DNA of 64,000 nucleotides from a bacterium (GTDB taxonomy: Bacteria; Verrucomicrobiota; Lentisphaeria; Victivallales; GWF2-38-69): NCBI GenBank assembly GCA_021781705.1, contig JAJXWI010000006.1, forward strand, positions 1-64,000. The letters are read 5' to 3'. The first letter of the stretch is position 1; each line of letters begins with the position of its first letter. The notes below the pieces were generated by a model. It searched no databases, had not been told where the DNA came from, and was given only the letters and a program-made list of their open reading frames with translations. Shown here piece by piece: positions 39,501 to 49,196 of this stretch. Position numbers and translations under genes: made by a program.

Positions 39501-40382
39501 GTCTTTTGTAGTGGACGTATCTCTTTGTAGACATTTCAACAGATAATCAGCTTTGTCAGGAATATGAATTACACGAATGTCTTTTATTTTCTGAAATTTT
39601 AACTCGGATAGAGCCTGTTCTGTCAGCGAGTCATAAGATTCTACTACAATATCCCCATCAACATCAACAATTTCTTCCATCGCGTAAAACTGAGAATAAT
39701 CTGCTTCTTTTAAAAGAGAAGCTACGCTCATTTTCTTTATCGTGTAGAAGTTAGAAATAATATCTTCGTCTGTTTCGTATCCAATGGCTCTGAGAAGCGT
39801 AGTAATCAAAAATTTCCTGCGCCTTCTCTTCCTGTCCAGATATATATACATGTTGTCGTTTATATCAAACTGCACTTCAAGCCACGAACCTCTGTCAGGT
39901 ATTATGCGGTACGAATAAAGAGTACGGCCGCTTGTATGCTGTTTCTTCTCAAAGCAGACACCGGGAGACCTGTGCAACTGGCTGATAATTACGCGCTCAG
40001 CTCCGTTTATAACAAAAGTACCTCTGTCAGTCATAATAGGTAGTTCTCCCATATAGACTGTTTCGGTCTTTATTTCTCCATTATTTTCAAGTTTAAATTC
40101 TATATTAAGAGAAGCTCCAAAGGTTTCTCCGTCTTTCAAGCAATCCAGTAATTTTGTTTTCGAAGCACCAATACTATATGAAACGTAATCCAATACGCAC
40201 TTTTTATCGTAACTTTCAATGGGAAATACTTCTTTCAGAACCTCATGCAACCCCTGAAATTTTATATCCTCTTGAGGGACATTCTGCTGTAGAAAGTCTT
40301 TGTAAGACTCAACCTGAATATTAATCAGATTCGGTACAGCCAATACTTCGCGAAGTTTTCCCAAATTTATTCTTTCTGCCAT
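36561..40382 (-). CDS. rpoB: DNA-directed RNA polymerase subunit beta
   Basis: 1273 aa. Rifampicin region: [26 protein letters not shown] has the wild-type Ser/Gln/Asp/His-equivalent arrangement, although the position usually His is Asn (NKRRLS, where E. coli has HKRRIS). This Asn is seen in some naturally rifampicin-tolerant or divergent lineages. Also [17 protein letters not shown] and the C-terminal [24 protein letters not shown]. Follows rplL after a terminator hairpin. Confidence 0.98.
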   Translation of the reverse strand: MAERINLGKLREVLAVPNLINIQVESYKDFLQQNVPQEDIKFQGLHEVLKEVFPIESYDKKCVLDYVSYSIGASKTKLLDCLKDGETFGASLNIEFKLENNGEIKTETVYMGELPIMTDRGTFVINGAERVIISQLHRSPGVCFEKKQHTSGRTLYSYRIIPDRGSWLEVQFDINDNMYIYLDRKRRRRKFLITTLLRAIGYETDEDIISNFYTIKKMSVASLLKEADYSQFYAMEEIVDVDGDIVVESYDSLTEQALSELKFQKIKDIRVIHIPDKADYLLKCLQRDTSTTKDEALKEIYRRMRPGDPPSIPNAIQLLDRLFFDVKRYDIGLVGRYKINKKLGLNIPESVRTLTKEDMVGATKYLMNLRCTAGKVDDIDHLGSRRIKTVGEQIQNQCRIGLVRTERLVRERMTLLGMNENVMTPAKLVNPKAFASVIRDFFARNQLSQFMDQTNPLAELTNKRRLSALGPGGLNRERAGFEVRDVHTSHYGRVCPIETPEGPNIGLISSMSLYARVNDFGFLESPYRVVKNDKVTDEIVYLTADEEEQYVIAQANAPIDEKGKFANITVMTRYQGDPLEKPREEVQLMDVSPKQMVSAAATLIPFLEHNDTSRALMGSNMQRQAVPLLTTEAPIVGTGLEGRVAVDTKAVIASEEDGIVAEVSGDIIVITADGKSLESTAKPEKARVYELYKYLRTNAGTGINQRPIVHSGQVVKKGEIIADGAGTSEGELALGKNLTVAFMSWCGYNFEDAIVISERVVKEDVYTSIHVTEFETLARDTKLGPEEITRDIPNVSEEALRNLGPDGVIRLGSEVKPGDILVGKITPKSETELAPEERLLRAIFGEKAADVKDSSLVVGSGTTGMVMDVRVERSKDPNRSAMTKTEVRRQCKHIKDNAKAEYSVLLEELVEELTGILLKQKLPYPIYDTSSSKKDMILISSNRRVTSSGINKLANKHRYYKMEECSVKEQIDGIMGKYVPKFDRIENERDEAINSLEGGQNVELGAVKRVKVYIATKRKLQVGDKMAGRHGNKGIVAKIVPVEDMPFLADGTPVDIVLNPLGVPSRMNVGQILETHLGWAAGILGLKVACPVFDGPSEDTIIDFMKKANEKCAKENGEDHHWGFVLKQGKWVFDGKTDLFDGRTGNRFHQRVTVGKMYMMKLDHLVANKIHARSVGPYSLVTQQPLGGKAQHGGQRFGEMEVWALEAYGAAYTLQEMLTVKSDDVVGRTRMYESIVKGQNTLEAGRPESFNVLMKEMQSLGLDIQIVKESTLS

Positions 40383-40456
40383 AACACACCTTGATTTTTC
40401 CGGTTTTTAGGATAAACGACCTATAATAAAAAAAATTGCCCTTTTTTTATAAAGGC

Positions 40457-40490
40457 AAAAAGCGGGAATCGCTGTTTACCGCGATTCCCG
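40457..40490 (-). terminator. Hairpin between rplL and rpoB
   Basis: CGGGAATCGC and GCGATTCCCG form a 10-bp perfect stem with an 8-nt loop, followed by TTTTT on the reverse strand. Equivalent to the partial terminator that sets the L7/L12 to RNA polymerase ratio in other bacteria. Confidence 0.9.
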
Positions 40491-40518
40491 TCTGGAAATA
40501 TTTGTATCTTTTATGATA

Positions 40519-40917
40519 CTACTTGAGTTCAACTGTTGCGCCAGCTTCTTCAAGTTCTTTTTTCATTTTTTGAGCTTCATCCTTTGAAATGCCTTCTTTT
40601 ACAGGCTTAGGAGCAGCTTCTACAAGATCTTTAGCGTCCTTGAGTCCAAGTCCTGTAGCAGCTCTTACTACTTTAATTACGTTAACTTTATTTTCTCCAA
40701 ATCCCTTGAGAATTACTGAAAATTCTGTTTTCTCTTCAGCAGCTTCAGCAGGAGCTGCAGCTACAGCCACAGCAGCTGCAGCAACAGGAGCAGCAGCGGT
40801 AACACCAAGTCTATCTTCCAATGCTTTAATAAGCTTAGAAAGATCAAGAACTGTCATGTTCTCAACATAAGATATGAACTTTTCCATTTCAGGAGTAACA
40901 TTTACTACTTCAGACAT
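40519..40917 (-). CDS. rplL: 50S ribosomal protein L7/L12
   Basis: 132 aa. Helical N-terminus, the Ala-rich hinge ([19 protein letters not shown]) and the C-terminal factor-binding domain with [21 protein letters not shown] and [16 protein letters not shown]. Forty-eight bases after rplJ. Confidence 0.98.
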   Translation of the reverse strand: MSEVVNVTPEMEKFISYVENMTVLDLSKLIKALEDRLGVTAAAPVAAAAVAVAAAPAEAAEEKTEFSVILKGFGENKVNVIKVVRAATGLGLKDAKDLVEAAPKPVKEGISKDEAQKMKKELEEAGATVELK

Positions 40918-40965
40918 TTTATAACCTCCGTTATTTATTTATTATTTTTTTAACTAAAAATTGTC

Positions 40966-41487
40966 TTAAGATTGTGCTTTTTTTTCCTTGATAGCACTCA
41001 ATACGTAAACAGGACTTGCCAATTTAGCATTAAGTACACTGACCAGATTTCTGGCAGGCGCCTGTAGAACACCAAGCAACTGAGCGTAAAGAACTTCTTT
41101 AGAAGGCAGTTTTGATATTGCTTCCACTTCTGCGGGTTTAAGAACGGACCCATCAAGGTACCCGGCTTTAAATCCGAGAAAATCGAACTTTTTAATATAA
41201 TCGCTCATAATCTTGGCTACTGAACCAGGATCGCCATTACCGCTAATTAACGCAGTGTCCCCGGTGAGCTTGACGGCTGCCAATTCAGGCATGCCATTAA
41301 GTTCAGCAGCTTTTGTAATCATGGTGTTTTTCAAAACATGACAATCGGCCTTGCTTTTTTCAAGCTGAATCCTGAGCTGCTCAAAGTCTTTAACTTTAAG
41401 CCCCTTATAACTCATCATGTAAATGAAATCAGACTTCTCAAGAATAGCGCCAATATCTTTTATTAATTGTTTCTTTTCAAGTCTCAT
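40966..41487 (-). CDS. rplJ: 50S ribosomal protein L10
   Basis: 173 aa stalk base. RLEKKQLIKDIGAILEKSDFI start, YKGLKVKDFEQLR, VLKNTMITKAA, and a C-terminal helix for L7/L12 dimers. Starts directly after the rplA stop. Confidence 0.97.
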   Translation of the reverse strand: MRLEKKQLIKDIGAILEKSDFIYMMSYKGLKVKDFEQLRIQLEKSKADCHVLKNTMITKAAELNGMPELAAVKLTGDTALISGNGDPGSVAKIMSDYIKKFDFLGFKAGYLDGSVLKPAEVEAISKLPSKEVLYAQLLGVLQAPARNLVSVLNAKLASPVYVLSAIKEKKAQS

Positions 41488-42189
41488 TTACGCCACCACT
41501 TTTATGTAGTCTTTTAAGCTTATTTTAATTCCAGGGCTCATTGTAGAGCTCATTGTACAACCTAAAAGGAATATACCTTTTGAAGTTGGCGGCCTGGAAG
41601 CTTCAATAGCATGTATTACGGATTTACTGTTCTGCTCAAGCTGTTCAACAGTGAATGAAAGCTTACCAACTGGGACGTGTGCACATCCTCCTTTGTCTGC
41701 TCTAAATTCAACTTTACCAGCTTTTGCTTCTTTTACCGCGGTTACGATATCCTCAGTAACAGTGCCTGTCTTAGGATTAGGCATCAGTCCTTTTGGGCCA
41801 AGAGCCTTACCAAGAGGTCTTACTTTTGGCATATCTCCAGGTGTAGTGATAAGAGAATCAAATTCTACCCATCCACCCTTAATTTTTTCAATAAGTTCGT
41901 CCATTCCTACATAATCAGCGCCCGCAGCCTTTGCTTTATCTGCAAGATCTCCAGATGCTATAACAGCCACTGTAACTTTCTTGCCAGTACCACAGGGAAG
42001 CGTAACGGCTCCTCTCACTGTCTGGTCGGATTGTTTAGTGTCAACGCCAAGCCTGAAAGCTAATTCTACTGTTTCGTCAAATTTCACATGAGGAATACTT
42101 TTGAGAAGCGCCAGGGCTTCTTTTAGATCATACTGCTTTTGGCTATTGATCTTTTCTACCTGTGAACGATACAATTTACTTCTATGCAT
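41488..42189 (-). CDS. rplA: 50S ribosomal protein L1
   Basis: 233 aa. [17 protein letters not shown] and [36 protein letters not shown], and [10 protein letters not shown] are L1 signatures. L1 is the autoregulator of the L11 operon in many bacteria. Overlaps rplK by 8 bases. Confidence 0.98.
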   Translation of the reverse strand: MHRSKLYRSQVEKINSQKQYDLKEALALLKSIPHVKFDETVELAFRLGVDTKQSDQTVRGAVTLPCGTGKKVTVAVIASGDLADKAKAAGADYVGMDELIEKIKGGWVEFDSLITTPGDMPKVRPLGKALGPKGLMPNPKTGTVTEDIVTAVKEAKAGKVEFRADKGGCAHVPVGKLSFTVEQLEQNSKSVIHAIEASRPPTSKGIFLLGCTMSSTMSPGIKISLKDYIKVVA

Positions 42190-42610
42190 CTGCCACCTCG
42201 ATTCCCATACTTCTAGCAGTACCTTTAATGATTTTTTCAGCTGCTTCTAAATCTCTGGCGTTAATGTCATTTTCTTTCAGCTTTGCAATTTCCTGTACTT
42301 GTTTCCTTGTAACTTTGCCCACAACTTCTCTTCCTGCTGTTTTAGCCCCGGAAGCAAGCCCTGCGGCTTTTTTCAGAAGAACTGAAGCCGGTGGGGATTT
42401 AGTTATAAAGGTAAACGAGCGATCCTGATAAACAGTTATCACTACAGGGATCACAAGGCCTGACTGAGCCTGAGTAGCAGCATTGAATTTTTTGCAGAAT
42501 TCCATGATGTTCACACCAGCTTGTCCAAGTGCAGGACCTACCGGCGGAGCCGGGTTTGCCGCCCCAGCAGGAATCTGCAGCTTAATTACTGCAGTTACTT
42601 TTTTTGCCAT
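42182..42610 (-). CDS. rplK: 50S ribosomal protein L11
   Basis: 142 aa from [17 protein letters not shown] longer frame to 42658 exists, but the family begins at this Met. [24 protein letters not shown] is the thiostrepton/GTPase-centre region; [17 protein letters not shown] follows. L11 has a role in the stringent response. Confidence 0.97.
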   Translation of the reverse strand: MAKKVTAVIKLQIPAGAANPAPPVGPALGQAGVNIMEFCKKFNAATQAQSGLVIPVVITVYQDRSFTFITKSPPASVLLKKAAGLASGAKTAGREVVGKVTRKQVQEIAKLKENDINARDLEAAEKIIKGTARSMGIEVADA

Positions 42611-42699
42611 ATTTTTACCTGTTTTCTGTGGTCCGGAAGAACGGATTTCCTTCCACATTAATTAACATACTATATTGCATTGGTTGAGAAGCCCGTTCG

Positions 42700-43287
42700 T
42701 TATGCTTCCTTCTCAACTTGCCAAAATTCTAATTCTACCGGAGTAGATCTTCCGAAAATCGAAACAAGGACTTTTAACTTTCCCTTTTCCTGATCTATTT
42801 CCTGAACGGAGCCCTCAAAGTTTTCAAACGCACCGTCCTTAACTCTCACGTTTTCGCCTACTTCATACTGGTTCTTATGAACTAAATTGTCTTTTCTTTC
42901 CTGAACCTGATTCATAAGATTATTCACTTCACAATCTGTCAAAGGCATTGGCCTACGATCAGCCCCGCATCCTATGAAACCAATTACACTCTGCGTGCCG
43001 CGAACAAAGTACCACACATCATCTCTAACTTTGCCTTCGCTGTCATACAGATCCATTCTAACCAGTACATATCCCGGAAAGAATTTGCGGGCAGACGTAA
43101 TCTTTTCCCCCTTTTTTACCTCAGAAACTTTTTCTACAGGGATAAGCACTTCATAAATAGGAAGATCATTCCCTTCCAATTTAAGCTGTCTTTCGATGTT
43201 TTCTTTTACTTTGTTTTCATGACCGGACATGGCCTGTATTACATACCATTTCCCGCTCTCTGTTTTCTGTTCCAAAGTACTACTCAT
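42700..43287 (-). CDS. nusG: Transcription antitermination factor NusG
   Basis: 195 aa. NGN domain ([32 protein letters not shown]) and a KOW domain ([23 protein letters not shown]). Couples RNA polymerase with Rho or ribosomes. Twenty-one bases after secE. Confidence 0.98.
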   Translation of the reverse strand: MSSTLEQKTESGKWYVIQAMSGHENKVKENIERQLKLEGNDLPIYEVLIPVEKVSEVKKGEKITSARKFFPGYVLVRMDLYDSEGKVRDDVWYFVRGTQSVIGFIGCGADRRPMPLTDCEVNNLMNQVQERKDNLVHKNQYEVGENVRVKDGAFENFEGSVQEIDQEKGKLKVLVSIFGRSTPVELEFWQVEKEA

Positions 43288-43308
43288 TGTTTCTATAAAA
43301 CCTTCACA

Positions 43309-43506
43309 TTAAAAACCAGTTAATAGTCTGACTATTTTTTGACAACCAAAATCAACCACTGCTACAAACATAGACAAAACAGCAACGGCAACAATCACAA
43401 CCATCGTAGTCTTGAAGAGCTCATCCCTCTTGGGCCACGAGCATTTCCCAATCTCTTCGATAGTCGCTGATACGAATTTTCTAACTTTTGTCAACCAGTC
43501 ATTCAT
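43309..43506 (-). CDS. secE: Preprotein translocase subunit SecE
   Basis: 65 aa from MNDWLTKVRKFVSATIEEI. The frame can be extended to 43593, but that extension is the complement of tRNA-Trp and is not protein. KCSWPKRDELFKTT is the conserved cytoplasmic amphipathic segment; one transmembrane helix (VVIVAVAVLSMFVAVV). Single-helix form as in most bacteria. Confidence 0.96.
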   Translation of the reverse strand: MNDWLTKVRKFVSATIEEIGKCSWPKRDELFKTTMVVIVAVAVLSMFVAVVDFGCQKIVRLLTGF

Positions 43507-43519
43507 AATTTCAATAATT

Positions 43520-43595
43520 TGGCAGGTGAGACAGGGATCGAACCTGCGACCTGCGGTTTTGGAGACCGCTGCTCTCCCAGCTGAGCTACTCACCT
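43520..43595 (-). tRNA. tRNA-Trp (anticodon CCA), CCA end encoded
   Basis: Acceptor AGGTGAG/CTCACCT, D arm AGCTCAGCTGGGAGAGCA, anticodon stem GCGGT/ACCGC with loop CTCCAAA, T arm GCAGG-TTCGATC-CCTGT, discriminator G then CCA. 76 nt. Between rpmG and secE, a widely conserved position. Confidence 0.97.
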
Positions 43596-43610
43596 ACAGT
43601 AGTTATACAA

Positions 43611-43763
43611 TTATTTTGTCTCTTTATGCAAAGTATGCTTTTTATCAAACTTGCAAAACTTCTTCTTTTCCAACCTGTTTGGCGTATTCTTCTTTTCCTT
43701 TTCGGTCGAATAATTACGCCTTTTGCATTCTGTGCATGCCAAGGTTACTATTTCTCTAGCCAT
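43611..43763 (-). CDS. rpmG: 50S ribosomal protein L33
   Basis: 50 aa: [21 protein letters not shown] and [20 protein letters not shown]. Two Cys in CTEC and one later Cys in KFCKF; the fourth zinc ligand expected in the Cys4 form is Phe/Asp here, so zinc binding may be lost. Between tuf and tRNA-Trp. Confidence 0.93.
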   Translation of the reverse strand: MAREIVTLACTECKRRNYSTEKEKKNTPNRLEKKKFCKFDKKHTLHKETK

Positions 43764-43784
43764 CGTACTCACCTAACTAAATTC

Positions 43785-43817
43785 GTCCCGAGTTCTTTTT
43801 GAGAAGAACCCCGGGAC
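43785..43817 (-). terminator. Intercistronic hairpin between tuf and rpmG
   Basis: GTCCCG...TTCTT and AAGAAC...CGGGAC form a long stem with a one-base bulge. The following U-run is weak, so attenuation or RNA processing is as likely as full termination. Confidence 0.5.
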
Positions 43818-43843
43818 AAATAATTAAAGTTTAAATTAATCGC

Positions 43844-45040
43844 TTACTGTATAATGTCAGTAACTCTGCCTGATGCAACAGTTCTGCCGCCTTCACGAAT
43901 AGCAAAGCGCAGTGTCTTTTCCATTGCTATCGGAGCAATAAGTTCAACTTCGATTGTTGCGTTATCGCCAGGCATAATCATTTCTACGCCTTCAGCAAGC
44001 TTAACAATACCAGTAACGTCAGTAGTTCTGAAATAGAACTGAGGTCTATAGTTCGCAAAGAACGGAGTGTGTCTTCCACCTTCTTCTTTTGACAAAACAT
44101 AAACTTCTGCTTTGAATTTGGTATGAGGAGTAATTGTCTTTGGCTTAGCTAGTACCTGTCCGCGTTCAACATCTTCCTTCTTTGTACTTCTGAGCAAGCA
44201 CCCTACATTATCCCCTGCACGACCTTCATCAAGTATCTTACGGAACATTTCAACGCCAGTGACAGTAGTAGTTACAGTAGGCTTGATACCAACTATTTCT
44301 ACGTCTTCGCCAACCTTGATAACTCCACGCTCAACTCTTCCTGTTACTACCGTACCGCGGCCTTCAATTGAAAATATATCTTCAATAGGCATAAGAAAAG
44401 GCTGATCAACTGCGCGTACAGGCTGTGGAATATATTTATCAACTGCTTCCACAAGTTCATGTATGCATTTTACATCTGGGCTGTTAGGATCGCCTTGTGC
44501 TTCCATAGCTTTTAGAGCTGAACCTTTAACGATTGGAATTTCATCTCCAGGATACTCATACTTATTGAGAAGATCACGAATTTCCATTTCTACGAGCTCT
44601 ATAAGCTCAGGATCGTCAACTTGGTCAACTTTGTTCATGAATACTACAAGGGCAGGAACACCTACCTGGCGAGCAAGCAGAATGTGCTCACGTGTCTGAG
44701 CCATCGGTCCGTCTGTAGCAGCGATAACAAGTATAGCACCGTCCATCTGGGCCGCGCCGGTAATCATGTTCTTGATATAGTCAGCATGTCCAGGACAGTC
44801 AACGTGCGCGTAGTGACGAGTAGCAGACTGATACTCAACGTGTGCTGTGTTGATGGTAATACCGCGAGCTTTTTCTTCCGGTGCAGCGTCAATCTGGTCG
44901 TAAGCCTTTACGTCACCACCGAATTTCTTAGCCATTGCCATCGTAATAGCAGCTGTAAGAGTGGTCTTACCATGGTCAACGTGACCGATAGTACCTACAT
45001 TAACGTGAGGTTTTGTTCTTTCAAATTTTTCTCTAGCCAT
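43844..45040 (-). CDS. tuf: Elongation factor Tu
   Basis: 398 aa. [21 protein letters not shown] near 19, [37 protein letters not shown] near 81, NKVDQVDD near 136. Carries aminoacyl-tRNA to the ribosome. Here it stands upstream with rpmG-trnW-secE-nusG, not between fusA and rpsJ. Only one tuf copy in the window. Confidence 0.99.
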   Translation of the reverse strand: MAREKFERTKPHVNVGTIGHVDHGKTTLTAAITMAMAKKFGGDVKAYDQIDAAPEEKARGITINTAHVEYQSATRHYAHVDCPGHADYIKNMITGAAQMDGAILVIAATDGPMAQTREHILLARQVGVPALVVFMNKVDQVDDPELIELVEMEIRDLLNKYEYPGDEIPIVKGSALKAMEAQGDPNSPDVKCIHELVEAVDKYIPQPVRAVDQPFLMPIEDIFSIEGRGTVVTGRVERGVIKVGEDVEIVGIKPTVTTTVTGVEMFRKILDEGRAGDNVGCLLRSTKKEDVERGQVLAKPKTITPHTKFKAEVYVLSKEEGGRHTPFFANYRPQFYFRTTDVTGIVKLAEGVEMIMPGDNATIEVELIAPIAMEKTLRFAIREGGRTVASGRVTDIIQ

Positions 45041-45132
45041 GTTCTTCTATTTGCCTCCTAGTTAGTTATCTATTTTTTATATGTTTATTGTCGATTTTTT
45101 ATTTCCATTCTCACTTCGCTCGAAGCGAAAGC

Positions 45133-45208
<76 letters not shown>

Positions 45209-45319
45209 ACCTGTTGTAGTCCGAGTTTCGGACTTAAATTATTTGACATTCCAAATTTATCATTTCAATAAAGCCCAGCCTGTTTCAATGCAGACATCTT
45301 AAGTTACGCACTAAATTTC

Positions 45320-45369
45320 TATAAACATTCTAAAACTTAACACCTAACACTCAAAACCCAAAACTCAAT
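45320..45369. repeat. Heptamer-repeat tract between tRNA-Thr and tRNA-Leu
   Basis: CTTAACA CCTAACA CTCAAAA CCCAAAA CTCAATT: consecutive 7-bp units ending directly at the tRNA-Leu CCA. Confidence 0.8.
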
Positions 45370-45454
45370 TGGTGCTCGGGGGGGGACTCGAACCCCCACA
45401 GATTGCTCTACATGCCCCTCAAACATGCGCGTCTGCCAATTCCGCCACCCGAGC
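45370..45454 (-). tRNA. tRNA-Leu (anticodon GAG), CCA end encoded
   Basis: Class II tRNA of 85 nt. Acceptor GCTCGGG/CCCGAGC, D arm GTGGCGGAATTGGCAGACGC, anticodon loop TTGAGGG in a stem GCATGT/GCATGT, long variable arm, T arm GGGGG-TTCGAGT-CCCCC, A then CCA. Confidence 0.96.
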
Positions 45455-45530
45455 AACGAAACGGATTTTTATTTTAGCACTCCACTTTTGCAATACAAAT
45501 AAATATTTGATTTTTTTGCATTTTTCTTAA

Positions 45531-46019
45531 CTAAAATTTTTCGGAAAGTATTTTTGCCGTATCCCGCAAAGATTGAGGAATAACCTTAACATCGCCTAAA
45601 ACAGCCATAAAATTTACATCCCCACTCCATCTCGGAACAATATGAAAATGAAGATGCTCTTTGCATCCGGCCCCGGCGGCAGAACCAAAATTGTACCCCA
45701 TATTAAAGCCGTCTGGCTTTATTGCTTCGCATAAAACATCTTTCGATTTGACGGTCAAATCTGAAATTTCATACAAGGTTTTCTTATCAAGAAGAGAAAT
45801 ATCTCCAACATGCTTGTATGGCGCTATCATCAAATGACCTGAATTGTATGGAAAAGCATTCAACATTACAAACACATTTTCACCCCTGAAAAGAACCATA
45901 AAATTATCTTCTTTCTTGTTGTCTGACTTTTCACGGGAACATAAAAAACAGTTCCCGTCTTTCGGAGATAAAATATATTCAATCCGCCAGGGAGCCCATA
46001 GCTTATTTTTCGAGTTCAT
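45531..46019 (-). CDS. HIT family nucleotide hydrolase/phosphorylase
   Basis: 162 aa. N-terminal LWAPWRIEYI and CFLCSR (CxxC) are typical of the Ap4A-phosphorylase-like HIT branch. NAFPYNSGHLMIAPYKHVGD near 53-72, and the catalytic HLHFHIVPRW near 120. Acts on dinucleoside polyphosphates or AMP derivatives; exact substrate unknown. Confidence 0.93.
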   Translation of the reverse strand: MNSKNKLWAPWRIEYILSPKDGNCFLCSREKSDNKKEDNFMVLFRGENVFVMLNAFPYNSGHLMIAPYKHVGDISLLDKKTLYEISDLTVKSKDVLCEAIKPDGFNMGYNFGSAAGAGCKEHLHFHIVPRWSGDVNFMAVLGDVKVIPQSLRDTAKILSEKF

Positions 46020-46080
46020 TTGCTTTATCCTTTCAAATTCTAATTTGAACTTGTACGAGATTACCCATCACAAAACATCT

Positions 46081-46113
46081 GTTTTAAGTGTTAAGTTTTG
46101 GGTATTAAGTAAA
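46081..46113. repeat. Heptamer-repeat tract upstream of the HIT gene
   Basis: GTTTTAA GTGTTAA GTTTTGG GTATTAA GTAAAAA, five 7-bp units between the histidine kinase stop and the HIT gene start. Confidence 0.75.
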
Positions 46114-46173
46114 AAACGATTGAAACCTAACACGACGTTTTACGAAGAACATCATTTTGTAAAATATCTGACG

Positions 46174-48402
46174 TCAAATATACGCTTTAATTCCAGTTAA
46201 AAAATCTTCGCACCTATTTTTCAATTCATTAATTTTTCTTTTAGCTCCCTCCGCGTCCCCCGCTTCAGCACTAACTCCTACACTCTCTGCAAGCGAAGAA
46301 ATAGCAAAGGAACAAACATTATCAGCCTCGATCTTAAGAGCTTCACTATTGACACTTATCATACCAAATTCATTTTGATCTACAGCCCGTGTTATGCTTT
46401 TAATCAAAACCTCTACCCTGCTTGAAAAATACCTTAGCATTTGTATGGTTTCTACCTCATTTTCATTGGTTTTTACCAATAAACTATTTATATCAATCAA
46501 CGAAGATATAGTCTTGTCGGTTCTGAACGCACTTATGCTCAGACTGTTTTCCGTTTCAGTCATAGGTTCAAACCTGTCAATAAAAGAAAGAAAGCTATTG
46601 ACGTCTATAGGCTTACTCAAGTAATAACTTATTCCGGCGTTTTTATATATTTCAAAGCCGCTATTCAAAACACTGGCTGTTATAGCCACGATTGGCGGTG
46701 TAATTTTCCCCCTTCTACTTTTATTTTCTGTAATTATTCTACTGGCGGTAAGCCCATCAATAATCGACATCTGTATATCCATTAGAATTAAATCAAAGTC
46801 TTCATTTTCGGCCAGCTCAACAGCTTCCTGTCCGTTACTGGCAATCTTAAGAATATGCCCCGTATTCTTAAATATCTCTTTCATGAGAAAATGATTCATC
46901 ACATTATCTTCGGCAAGGAGAATTTTCAGGCTGGACAGCTTTGGAGTTCCATCTCCGCTTTTCTTCTCTTTTTTAACTAAACTTGAAATAAGCGCTTTTT
47001 CAAAAACCTGAGTCTTTACTCCTTCTGAGGCATCGCGCCCTACCAAATCAAACTCTAAAAACAAATCAAATTTCGATCCCAGCCCCAGCTTACTTTCAAC
47101 TTTAACTTCACCTCCAAGCACTTTTGCCAGCTTACGCACGATCGCAAGACCAAGACCCGTTCCTTCATAACAACAACTATCATTATGTTTTCCCTGCACG
47201 AAAGGCTTGAATATTTCATCTTTCATATCATCCGGAATTCCTATTCCTGTATCAAAAACTGAAATATTTATCTTCGTTTTATCAAAGGCTGAATCGGCAA
47301 GTTTACTTACGGAAAGGTATACACCGCCGCTCGGTGTAAATTTTATAGCGTTATTTGTAAGATTGATAAGAATCTGCTGAATTTTAAACACATCGCCTTT
47401 CAGAAAAACAGGAACATCCCTGGCAACATTAAATGACAGACTAATTCCTTTTTGTTCAGCTTTAAATTTAAACATATCATAAACGCTCTGAAAAAACTCT
47501 ATCACATTAAATACTGACAAATCTATTTCAATCAACCCGGACTCTATCTTTGAGAGATCAAGAATGTTGCTTATCAGGTTGAGTAAAATATCTGAAGAAG
47601 TTTTTATGGCGTTTATATATTCTCTGTGAGTCTCCGAAAGATCGTCTCTGCTGAATAAATCCGCAAGCCCGATAATAATATTAAGCGGAGTCCTCATTTC
47701 GTGGCTCATACTAACTATAAAGTCTGCCTTTGTTCTCTCAGCAGAGATGGCCTCTTCTTTTGCCTTGGCAAGGATATTTTCTGTGCGTTTTATATTTGTT
47801 ATATCTGTGCCTACAGCTATAACACCAATTATATTTTTACCTTTTTCAGATTTATACAAAGGCGAAAATTTTACGTCATAAATCCGTTTAATTACCTGAA
47901 TGCACCCCGATATATGCTCTCCTCTCAAGGCTTTTAGATAGTAATCCCTGAGCACAGAATACCTATCGAACCTTGCCGAATAAATACTATCTCCATCAAT
48001 CTGTTTCGGCTTCAATCTAAGACTGCAAAGCCCCTTCCCTTCAGAAAGCACAATCTTTCCAGTTCTATCAAAAACAAAAAGAATCAACGGAACTCCGGAA
48101 AAAATGGCCAATAACTCTTCTCCGCTGCGCCATATTTTTTTTCTCTTTTCAAAATTGTTTCCAAAAAGGAGAAAAAAACCAAAAATAAAAAATGTCCCCA
48201 CGGAAATATACAAATACAAATGCTCTCGGGATATGATCTTTAAGAAGTTACTTATCTGGGTGTTGTCTTTTCCCGATATAAAGATATGTTCTGCTTCAAT
48301 AAAAAGCGCAAAAGCAGCTGCAAGCAGCATGAAACATACACAAAAAAGAAATATAAACTTATCAAAAATACTGTTTTTTTTAGCCATAAATTTATACCGC
48401 AT
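46174..48402 (-). CDS. Hybrid sensor histidine kinase with receiver and degenerate HPt-like domain
   Basis: 742 aa. Two N-terminal transmembrane helices (about 14-35 and 58-76), PAS domain (about 95-205, LFVFDRTGKIV), HisKA with H234 in SMSHEMRTPLN, HATPase (NLTNNAIKF, DTGIGIPDD, GTGLGLAIVRKL), receiver with D542 in LILMDIQMS. The C-terminal 110 residues are helical and HPt-sized, but the motif that should carry the phosphorylatable His reads SEALKIEADN, with Glu687 at the His position. So the last phosphotransfer step may be absent or use another protein. No response regulator gene adjacent. Alternative start at residue 6 (MAKK). Confidence 0.92.
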   Translation of the reverse strand: MRYKFMAKKNSIFDKFIFLFCVCFMLLAAAFALFIEAEHIFISGKDNTQISNFLKIISREHLYLYISVGTFFIFGFFLLFGNNFEKRKKIWRSGEELLAIFSGVPLILFVFDRTGKIVLSEGKGLCSLRLKPKQIDGDSIYSARFDRYSVLRDYYLKALRGEHISGCIQVIKRIYDVKFSPLYKSEKGKNIIGVIAVGTDITNIKRTENILAKAKEEAISAERTKADFIVSMSHEMRTPLNIIIGLADLFSRDDLSETHREYINAIKTSSDILLNLISNILDLSKIESGLIEIDLSVFNVIEFFQSVYDMFKFKAEQKGISLSFNVARDVPVFLKGDVFKIQQILINLTNNAIKFTPSGGVYLSVSKLADSAFDKTKINISVFDTGIGIPDDMKDEIFKPFVQGKHNDSCCYEGTGLGLAIVRKLAKVLGGEVKVESKLGLGSKFDLFLEFDLVGRDASEGVKTQVFEKALISSLVKKEKKSGDGTPKLSSLKILLAEDNVMNHFLMKEIFKNTGHILKIASNGQEAVELAENEDFDLILMDIQMSIIDGLTASRIITENKSRRGKITPPIVAITASVLNSGFEIYKNAGISYYLSKPIDVNSFLSFIDRFEPMTETENSLSISAFRTDKTISSLIDINSLLVKTNENEVETIQMLRYFSSRVEVLIKSITRAVDQNEFGMISVNSEALKIEADNVCSFAISSLAESVGVSAEAGDAEGAKRKINELKNRCEDFLTGIKAYI

Positions 48403-48728
48403 CCACTAAAGCGCACCCTATCGGACTTCGTCCCCAAACATTTTGCTAATTAAATTTATTATTGATTATAAATATATCATAGGTGAAATTGTTTTCTTTT
48501 GAAATAGAATTGCAAAACTAATTATTTCTGCAATTATCTCAAATAGATAAGCGCCCAGAATTGACACTCCTTTCAAGAATGGTATGATGCATAACAAGGA
48601 CAAACGGTTTGTCAGAAGTAGTGCATAAGGCTTTTCCCTCCTCAATACACGATCTTCTTGCTTTATAACAATACGCAGAACTCACCTTAACTATAACATG
48701 GTATTAGCTTTAGAAGGTAGTTCAGGTT
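48403..48728. other. Intergenic region with an orphan forward promoter-like site and palindrome
   Basis: No gene of usual size. TTGACA at about 48562 and TATGAT 16 bases later form a good sigma-70-like promoter on the forward strand. It is followed about 15 bp on by a perfect 7-bp palindrome, GACAAAC-G-GTTTGTC (about 48599-48613). Downstream there is only a 14-codon frame (MMHNKDKRFVRSSA). Could be a small RNA, an old IS end or chance. Confidence 0.4.
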
Positions 48729-48730
48729 AA

Positions 48731-48759
48731 AAAAACAGGGCCTTTTCACAAGGCCCTTT
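48731..48759 (-). terminator. Terminator after Cys-rich protein copy 1
   Basis: AGGGCCTT pairs with AAGGCCCT around a short loop, followed by seven T (reverse strand). Same layout as at 53882-53912. Confidence 0.88.
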
Positions 48760-48790
48760 ACTATTCTTTATATTACTTAGCTTTTCAGTC

Positions 48791-48976
48791 CTACTCAATA
48801 GGAGTCGGCTGGCAAAGGTTTTCCTTCTTATTTGCAACGTGCCCACATACCTTACAGATAAACTTAGAGTTGTTCACCATAGGCTTGATTCTTTTAAGAT
48901 CCATACTGCACGAACAACATGTTAACGCACACATCTTGTTTTCTCCACAACATTCTGTTACACGTTCTACTAACAT
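48791..48976 (-). CDS. Small Cys-rich (zinc-ribbon/rubredoxin-like) protein, copy 1
   Basis: 61 aa from the ATG that follows AAGGAGAAGG. A longer frame reaches 49024 but lacks a ribosome site. Cysteines: ECCGENKMC, TCCSCS, and a knuckle FICKVCGHVANKK, then NLC. The last knuckle is rubredoxin/zinc-ribbon-like. Nearly identical to 53926-54129 (about 80% by eye). Function unknown; the location in a redox-stress island suggests metal or electron handling. Confidence 0.75.
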   Translation of the reverse strand: MLVERVTECCGENKMCALTCCSCSMDLKRIKPMVNNSKFICKVCGHVANKKENLCQPTPIE

Positions 48977-49046
48977 AGCTTCCTTCTCCTTCTTTTTGTG
49001 TTTTACAAATAGTATGTAAATCAATTTTTATATACACTAGAGTAAA

Positions 49047-49074
49047 ATTATATTGAAGTCATTAGATTTGTCAA
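49047..49074 (-). promoter_or_regulatory. Sigma-70 promoter of Cys-rich protein copy 1
   Basis: TTGACA (49074-49069) and TATAAT (49052-49047), 16-bp spacer, both perfect consensus. The same promoter with the same spacing lies before the second copy. Confidence 0.88.
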
Positions 49075-49196
49075 TAAAAACTTTGAAAAGTTCCAGTATA
49101 CTACTTCTGCGTGTCCAAGTCGATATTTCTTGCGACAGCGTTTTATTTTTTTCTCAATCAGTTTATTTTAGATTCAACTAAACTCTATATGAGGGA

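Noticed and set aside
42611-42658. Longer L11 N-terminus
   Set aside because: No homologous residues; L11 begins MAKKV.
43507-43593. N-terminal extension of SecE (29 codons)
   Set aside because: It is the complement of tRNA-Trp; SecE starts normally at the internal Met at 43506.
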